Source: Ascaris suum (lineage: Eukaryota; Nematoda; Chromadorea; Rhabditida; Ascarididae). Taken from it: a stretch of DNA of 64,000 bases. Positions 56,760 through 64,000 of the stretch are shown piece after piece. Each line of letters begins with the position of its first letter. The stretch's first letter is position 1. The stretch covers positions 4,836,001 to 4,900,000 of the forward strand of contig CM024190.1 in assembly GCA_013433145.1 (NCBI GenBank), in the 5' to 3' direction. A program made the position numbers and the translations under genes. The notes under the pieces were generated by a model. That model was not told where the DNA came from. It made no database searches and saw nothing but the letters and a program-made list of their open reading frames with translations.

Positions 56760-59586
56760 ATAACCACTATGCATGCTGCTTGAATGAGGCGTAAAAGAGC
56801 GCCACCTATACGTTGCAACAGATGAAATACTTAGCCGACGTTGAAACGCCTGCAATATCCGGCAGGAACGGCCCCTGTACAGTTCACGCCATAAGCAGAC
56901 AGCGCGGCTACACAAAGGACCGCATTACGGGTTCCGAGTGGGCTTCGGAGAAACAATCAAGTTCCAACATATTCTGTTGATGCACCACAAAGCGGAAAAA
57001 ATAGTTCCGAATTATGAAAGTAAATCCGGGAAGCTCGACTTTCCAATGGCGCGGATGCACTCTTGTTTGCGGTCCATTAGCAAAATGAGCTATAAGTAGA
57101 TGAATTCGGCATTATTCGTGTAGATTTACCTCTAGGTATAACACAGAGCCACGCACAAAAAGTCTTACGTGAAATACTGTATTGTCCGCGATGGACTCGA
57201 CAATGAAGGTTGTTCACAATTATATTTTGATGCATAAAGTTCGGTTCAGATGATGCCTCGACAGGGATCAAGACTACGAGTGAGAAAACAGTTAAAGAAA
57301 AATAACTCATCCCTCAGCGTACACAAAATAACACCTGCGAGACACATGATTTGTGTCACCTGAGTCACATCATAAGCATCAAGCAAGGGGTTTCCTAAAG
57401 AGCCATCAAGCATCGCCTAACCATCTGCTGAGCACCCCTAATCGCCTCTGAAATAAAACATTCGCGACTATGCTTTCCGCATGAAAACAACTGCTCAAAA
57501 ACACAATACCACAAAAAGAGAATTAAATCGATAAATTCACAGAGTGCATCTTAAATGATAAACTCTTGAAAATGAATAATAGTATAGCTTGCCAACTGGA
57601 AAAAACCGATGAGGAATATGTGAAAGAACTGAATCACCTCAAAAATCACCGATACTTTATTAGATTTCAAAGTAAATGGAAAATGATAAAAATTACAGTT
57701 AAAACAAACAAAGATATACACAACAATCGGTATGGGTGGAGTCCGATCGCACTTAATCCACACCTAACAACAACAGCAATATGAAAACTGTAATAAAGAC
57801 AGCACAACAGCCTAGCATTCTACTCATCAGCAAACTAAAATCAGCCAACGCTGAAAACCAATCACCGCAGAAACGTTTTCGAGAGTAGACAAAGGAGTGC
57901 CGCGACAGCTGCCACCCGCCTTATACCTATTTATTCCATGGCGCCTTTCATCTTTTCAACTTCGTGGTAACATCATGCAACTATCCCGACTTAACATTTC
58001 AGAGGATCATACATTCTCCTGGATGTTTTCGAGAAAACTCCCACATAAGCATGGCACACCATTCAACCAAAGTATCAATTTGCGTCTTTTCTCATCACAT
58101 ATTGCCCATTTCGAAGAAGAAACGGATGAGACCATCCCCCAACCAACAACGGTAAAATAGAATAAAATTACTGAACATAACGCTGGGGGTGATATCATAT
58201 GTCGCGACGACGATTCATGTCACTTTAAAATTTGTTCTGAACCACATGAAATAAGTTACACCTCTCATTTCCACTCGAAACAATTTAGGTTCACAGACTG
58301 CTCCTGACACGACATCAGGTTACGTTTTGAACACTTCCTTGACTGTGGCATATAACAGCCTCAACAAGTCAGCGCCTACTGTTCCCACAAACAGTTTCAA
58401 CGAAAGGTACCTATGTCTGCCGGAAACTCAAATATTGTTATACAAAAATTTTGTGTCGTCGAGCCAATTTAAGTGGCAACAGTTGTGCTGAACGTCTAAG
58501 CCTTGCTTCAAAACAGAAACGTGTGAATGGGGTGGGCAGAGAGACGAGATGGCTCATTGAAAAATGATTATTCTTACTTCTCTATAAAACATTTTCAGGT
58601 GAACTGGAAAGCAGTGTGTTTTATATACAGCAGAAGGGACAATTACTGTGCGTTTCATGCACGATAAATGCACCAACCCTGAATGCACGATGAAAGGAGC
58701 TGAACAGCATCACAACAGATCTGGTCGGAAGAGTCTGTTTCCTCCCTTTTCTTCCAACACTTTTTGTGTGAATTTATGGCAATGTGGCTTCGGAGGGTCT
58801 CCGTTTTAGAGGGCGACATCAACCCGTTTGCGATGACCCGAACTAACGCCAGATACCATCCACGACGCGTTAGTTTGGGACCCACAGGCAGCGTTATCTA
58901 GCTGCAAGGTCACTTATTTCCTCATAGGTAACTGTGCAACGGTGTTGCTTCGGAATCTCCGAGCTCTGTACCAACTCTAGCTCAGATAACATCCTTCCTC
59001 TGTGGGCTCTAAGCCCTAACTGTTCGGCTGAGCAACACTACTTAATAATTTCTTAAGAATGGGAACAATAAAGAAACGTTTTGAACGACAGTCATTCAAA
59101 ACAGTGGTCGTGACTGGAGAAACAACGCATTTTGGGCAGACTGCTCTCAGTGTTGCCAAAAGGCTTCATAATAAAATTTAAATTAAGGTACTTAAAGTGT
59201 TAAAACGTCTGCCACGAAATATAGAAGGTGGACTACAAAAGATTCACTCAGAAAGCGACCACTCCAAACAACATCACTGAAACGAACTGACTTAATAAAC
59301 ACTACGATTCAAGTGATACGCGCGTCGCACAAAACAATTCGGTAACGTCTCAAATGCAGCTGGCTGCCACAAGTTTCATATTGAACACACCACGGTGCTT
59401 TCGGCGGATTTTATAGCACGGTGATAGGCTCCTTTGATGTTTCGCTGCATGACAAACAAATAACGTTGAGGTCTAATTCCCACCAATTAGAAGGTTCGAT
59501 TTACTTGCAATAAAAGATGAGGACAGTGTGCCAAAAAATGCGCGCAAATCGGCCCTATGAACTTCCAACCAATTCAAAAAGCAAAA
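56760..59586. other. Spacer between TTC1 and the ICT1-like gene
   Basis: About 2.8 kb between two genes on the same strand. It should contain the TTC1 promoter and the 3' flank of the ICT1-like gene. Open frames here are under 90 residues and show no domain. No RNA gene was recognised. Confidence 0.5.
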
Positions 59587-60832
59587 CTAGGAAACGGTTG
59601 CACCCGTTTGCTTGTACTCCAGTAGTCGTCGTTTGGCATTATTTATTGCAGTTCCTCTCGCATCATCATTCACAGTTTCCGTTGCTGACCCCTCTTCACA
59701 ACAAGTGAAGACTGCACTCCTTAGTTTGTCAATACAGTCTGCCACATTCAGATGTTCGGATCGCGTTCGACGCGAATTCACGACAAATTCGCCATTCCTG
59801 CAACGAATCGTCGATGACGATAACGTTCGTGACTCGATCTGCACTGGGACATTCAATGAGCCCTTAAAAAAATGCAGAATGCAGCGTTTAGAGCATCTGA
59901 AGCCTACTTAAACATAAAACATTATATTTTGGTACTTTCATTTCGACGCGGGGGACAATCTAGTACAGCCACATTGGTAAACGGGAGGTTGCAAAGATGT
60001 AGACAAATGCAGTGTAATCGTCCCATAAACACTGCATATTAAAAGCACAGGAAAATAATACACTTAAATATTCGGTAAGAGCTCGAAATAACTTTGCAAA
60101 ATAATTCTCACTTCCTTCGAAGAAAAAAGGTCTGTCCTTTTATTTATCTGCGTTTAATGAAGCACTTCACTGACAATATATGAATATATTCTAATTTATG
60201 CTTTATTCAACATTGCTTACTTCTTCTACATTTAGCCGAGAGATTAACAAAAGAATTTATCATCTATAAACGGATTTTAAATGACTTTATTTTGAAAAGT
60301 GGTTCAAATCATACGTCGAAAACAACTTTAGACATGCTATCGGATGTCAACGCCGTAGAGAATGCGAGGCCTGTCAATACGCGCGCTCGCGTATGTGGCA
60401 GCTAGGTCTCCTGGTCAAAACAAACGCGAAGCACAAGGACTTACGGATGTGAATTCCTTCTGCTCGCACGATTTAATTGGTAGGCTGCTAGGACTCCCAG
60501 AACTGAGACCCACTTTCCTTTCTACTGCTCTATTCCAACTCATCAAAAAAAGCTCGAAATTTTAACGTTGAGGAAGCAAAGTGAAGAGTGTTTGGAACTA
60601 ACGCGTTCACTCGATGTGAATATCGATCAAGCAGTGTGCGCTTTGTGTCGTTATCAAGCCAGCTCGCCGTACGGACGTCGAATTTCAGCTGAACATGCGG
60701 AATCGCGGCATCACCTTCAAGCGTCACCGATTTGGTGAAACTGTCGAGGGGAATGCGACCATCGAAACGACCCTTCCAAGAGGAAGCGCATCGGCTGCTA
60801 GTAAGCACGGCACACATTGCTCGGGAGCGCAT
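59587..60832 (-). CDS. ICT1/mL62-like (peptidyl-tRNA hydrolase fold) protein lacking GGQ
   Basis: Short homologue, about 157 aa, of the ICT1/MRPL58 family, a class I release-factor-like protein of the mitochondrial large ribosomal subunit. Exon 1 runs 60832 to 60611 (or 60599; both donors are phase 0); exon 2 runs 59838-59587 with an ATG-to-TAG open frame. The N-terminus (MRSRAMCAVLTSSRCASSWK) is basic and Ser-rich like a mitochondrial presequence. IPLDSF and KFDVRTASWL match the family's IPLD and .RFHLATAEWI blocks; NGEFVVNSRRTRSE and NVADCIDKLR match the second half. Between them, where ICT1 carries SSGPGGQNVNKVN, this protein has SVTLEGDAAIPHV: the GGQ tripeptide is gone (EGD at residues 39-41) and the segment is about 7 residues shorter. 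A hydrolase role is therefore unlikely; a structural mitoribosomal role is inferred. An additional exon in the 0.7-kb intron cannot be excluded. Confidence 0.72.
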
Positions 60833-62565
60833 CTAACAACATAGGAATATACTTGAAGGAATGTAGCGAGACCTATATTTTTAACGCATATTCTGCCGGA
60901 CCGTGACAAGATTTAAGGATGAATAAACCCATCGATCCTATGAGAAGACTGTGAAAGGACGTAACCTCCACACATTCCAGGTCTTTTTAACCACCGAAAA
61001 CGTTGCGGGACATGAATTTACGGTCATCAGCAGGAATGCTCAACGACGTAACCACTCATCAGCACTTTTTACCAATTACAGCCATCCTCAGTGCAACGCA
61101 TTAAGGGTTCGAATGCGATGTGTCAACAAAACGGAAAATAACGTTTTCTTTAAACGGAAAAGCCCCATGGGTCACTAATTTTTGTGGAGCGAGGAGGACA
61201 AGGGGGGGGGGTATCTTTTAGAGTTGCGATGTCGCCGATTTTGAATAAAGGGTTGAGAATTAAGTCACACAGACAAATAATTTTGAAAGGAACATCGCGG
61301 AGTTAGAACTAGATTCCCCGAAAAAATTTTCCGGTCTTTCCATAACGTTCTAGTATACGCAGCAAAGCAATTACTGACGCAGATACTTGTAGTTGAGGAA
61401 AGGTCTCGATAAGCGCCTATAGCAATGCCGCCGATTTGTTACTCAATTATTTTATCAGTTCCTCCTTCAAAAGATGGCGTGGGTTGCCGCTGTGAAACAA
61501 ACACATCTAGTTTTAAACCGTGTGGACGTTGGCTCAATTTGCACGCCTTCATGGAGTGCTTCACGGACATACCAGCAACGTTGACAAAATGGGTGTGCTG
61601 CAGTGCATAACGAATATACGAAGCAAGGGTACAATTTCACAACGAAATGAGGGCGACAACGCGAGGTGTTCGAAACCGACTCGATTTCATCTGGCGCCGG
61701 AATTCGTTTATAAAAATGGCAAAAATGCCATTTGAAGAGATGTGAAGATAGACGAGGAAATCCTCAAAAAAGAAAAGAAAACAATTTATTATGGAAGCAG
61801 GATATAACATCGGTGATATATAACAAACTGCTAAATCTTGAAAGGAACATTCTACAAAAAACTTTTTTAAGGACGTAGTGAAGCATTTTAACGGCATTTG
61901 CCCGCTAAAATATGAAGACGTCGAAGGATATTAAGTTTCCTTCGAATTTCTAGCTCCCCAATCACCACTACTTTTATTAGTGCTCGAAGATCTAATGCTG
62001 CAAAGGATTTTATTGGGATAAGGAATCCATAGTCCAGCTGCCCCCAGTGTAGTGGTTAGGCCACTAAGCAGAGAAATTCACTGCCCCTAGCAACAAAATA
62101 GCAGGATACATGGCTCGGTCACCAAAGTGGGAAACCTATGGCCAATTGGTAACAAATATGGCAGGAACCATGCCACCTTACTGAAAAGGGTAATCTGTAG
62201 GCCCGCCACCGCGCAACCGTCACATCGACCGGTGCTAAACGCCACATTTAATGCTCTCTCCAAATCCGTCCTATCACTGACCCGATGGATACACCGCTGC
62301 ATCCACCACCACACTTCACTCCGTGCACCTCTACCCCATTCCTTAAGCAGCTGTCAACAGCACAAAAACGTGCGCATAAATACAACAAATCGCGAATGGT
62401 TCGCTATACACCAGCATTCAATTCTTCGGACAAAGTACATCACGAATGTTTTCGGTATGAGGTGTGCAAAAAATTCAAATAACAACACTACTACTAAAAC
62501 TCAAAATCTAATTCGGAAATTTTTGAGCTCATAAGAAATTCGGTACGCAACTAGGTGTTTTTCAG
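60833..62565. other. Spacer, no gene supported
   Basis: About 1.7 kb upstream of the ICT1-like gene. It contains a G-run at 61202-61211 and several open frames under 140 residues without recognisable domains. The longest, 62127-62534 on the plus strand, has Asn/Thr-rich and His-rich patches that look compositional. Confidence 0.45.
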
Positions 62566-62723
62566 GATAAAAGTGCGACTGGAATTCAAGACTGTTACTC
62601 CCATCTCTTCGAATTCAGAAAGCACTGCGATCTGAGCGATGGGAGTTTCGGAAGGCGAGGCTACATTGAAGCCATCGTCAACTACACTGTCGGGGCATCT
62701 TTAAAGAAATGGACAAAAAATAC
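62566..62723 (+). CDS. Orphan exon of an unidentified plus-strand gene
   Basis: An exon-like segment bounded by TTTTTCAG upstream and AC|GTAAGG downstream. Only phase 0 stays open across it. It reads DKSATGIQDCYSHLFEFRKH, then CDLSDGSFGRRGYIEAIVNY, then TVGASLKKWTKN. If not spliced, the frame stops two codons later at TAA (62725-62727). Codon use is worm-like. Neither the upstream exons nor any downstream exon before the window end could be identified, and the family is not recognised. Confidence 0.45.
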
Positions 62724-64000
62724 GTAAGGGTTCGAGAGCAACCGTTCTGATATGTGCTCGAATTAAATGTGGTGTTTTCTAAAACAACGTCGGAAAGAGG
62801 ATACGTGGGGAGGGAGTGGCTACTTAGATCGAAGCGTTATTGCCTGTCTTGATAGAAAGAAGTAGAAAATTTCACGAATAGACCCATTTATTGGATGAAA
62901 AGTGGCCTATAAGAAAATATCAACAAGAGAGACCTAACCACAAGAGAAACCCGTTGTTTCGATGGATTGCGACAGTCAGTAAGTTAAAATATATGCGAGT
63001 GGCAATTCTTATTTTGCTCGACGGGCACCTCGATACGGAAATCGTTTCATGACGACTTCTCTCAGCAATCGCATCAAATATGAATGCGTCAAAAATAAAC
63101 GCTTATTTTTGATAGTTTCAACGATTGAGTAAAATTGAAAACATCGCCCATCATCGAAATCTCAATCTATCCATTCAACACGGTCACTAAAAGTGGGATT
63201 CATAGTCGCGAGACACATCGGCGCAGAGGGTAAGGATTGCTTCGACACTGATCTGAGGGCACTCTCTTCTCACCTCTTGTTTTCATTGACTGGTAGCGGT
63301 AGGTTGAGCTGAGAACAATTAACAGTTTTGAATGTTCATGGGAGTAAGTTTTCCACTTAAAACATAAAATGCCGGTAAGCGGTAAGCAGGCGAAACAAAA
63401 CAAACAGAACACGGCTGCGACAAAAATAAGAAAGTGAACGCCATTTAACACCGCAAATGCGCCATAGTTAAATACCGTTACGAGGCACTTTGGACAACAT
63501 ACAAAAACGACACGTAGAGATATTCCGCATTCTGATGATTTTCGAAAGAGTTTCCAAATACCGCATCCACAGTGCCCTAGTTTCACCTCAAGTAAATCAG
63601 CACTAGTTGCACATCTGTCCCCAACAAAAGCAAAAGACTTCGTATGTTGGAGAAATCGCATCATTGCCTCACCTAAGCCTATTACCTTTCATATTTCACA
63701 CTCCACACTTATCAATCTTGCATTCTGCAAAGATCTAAGCAACAATAGCGACTAATTCAATTCGCAGACTACCGTGACCCCACGTCTCGTTCCCTCGATG
63801 CTAATCAGACACCTTTTGTTATCAAACATTTTTGGATCGGCGAAACTAACAAAACGTTTCAAAGAAGGCACCGACATAGGACGGGTGAAAACCTGCCGAC
63901 CTCAAATTGCCTTCGGATTTACAACGGCGGTCGCCTTTTTAATGTCTTTTCCTACTGCCGGCAATGAATTTGCTGGGAGCGTCATCAAAGCACATTACAT
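62724..64000. other. Window end, no gene supported
   Basis: Contains a 154-residue minus-strand open frame (63200-63664) with a Cys-rich part and one long hydrophobic stretch (FLIFVAAVFCLFCFACL). No acceptor, family match or start context supports it, so it is not called as a gene. Exons continuing the orphan exon at 62566-62723 could lie here or beyond the window. Confidence 0.35.

Noticed and set aside
63200..63664. 154-residue minus-strand frame with a hydrophobic segment
   Set aside because: No splice, start-context or homology support; hydrophobicity follows from T-rich codons.

Overview
The window looks like nuclear DNA of a nematode, most likely a clade V (strongylid or hookworm-like) parasite. 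The evidence is three multi-exon innexin genes with worm-type splice sites (TTTCAG acceptors, GTAAGN donors), roughly 60% AT content, introns of 0.1 to 3 kb, large gene-poor spacers, and putative splice-leader acceptors just upstream of ATGs. No bacterial, viral or organellar gene was seen. Exon models were assembled by hand from conserved protein motifs, splice consensus and codon-phase agreement.

Layout. 1-1732: spacer. 1733-6991 (minus): innexin A, nine exons, about 415 aa; its first intron starts with AT instead of GT. 7018-16852: spacer. 16853-27403 (plus): innexin B, eight exons, about 391 aa. 27404-31123: spacer. 31124-40519 (plus): innexin C, eleven exons, about 407 aa. B and C are in the same orientation, have matching exon lengths in the second-extracellular-loop exon (216 nt each), and look like a tandem duplicate pair. 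Three innexins in about 39 kb recalls the C. elegans inx-15/inx-16/inx-17 cluster (from memory), but individual orthology is not claimed. 40520-50499: long spacer with a GC-richer patch holding a weak integrase-like remnant. 50500-50884 (plus): small unidentified gene with a polyadenylation signal. 51498-56735 (minus): homologue of tetratricopeptide repeat protein 1 (TTC1), five exons, 282 aa; its last intron has a GC donor and holds a 2-kb tract whose plus strand is purine-rich with A-runs about every 10 bp. 59587-60832 (minus): short ICT1/mL62-like protein with a mitochondrial-type N-terminus but no GGQ catalytic motif. 62566-62723 (plus): an orphan exon.

Function. The innexins would form gap junctions or hemichannels in the plasma membrane; each keeps the paired cysteines of both extracellular loops and the YYQW(V/I)PF signature. 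TTC1 is a cytosolic TPR co-chaperone-type adaptor. The ICT1-like protein points to the mitochondrial ribosome. The most unusual signals are the GGQ-less ICT1 homologue, the periodic purine tract in the TTC1 intron, the AT-AG and GC-AG introns, and a palindromic (TA)n tract inside innexin C.
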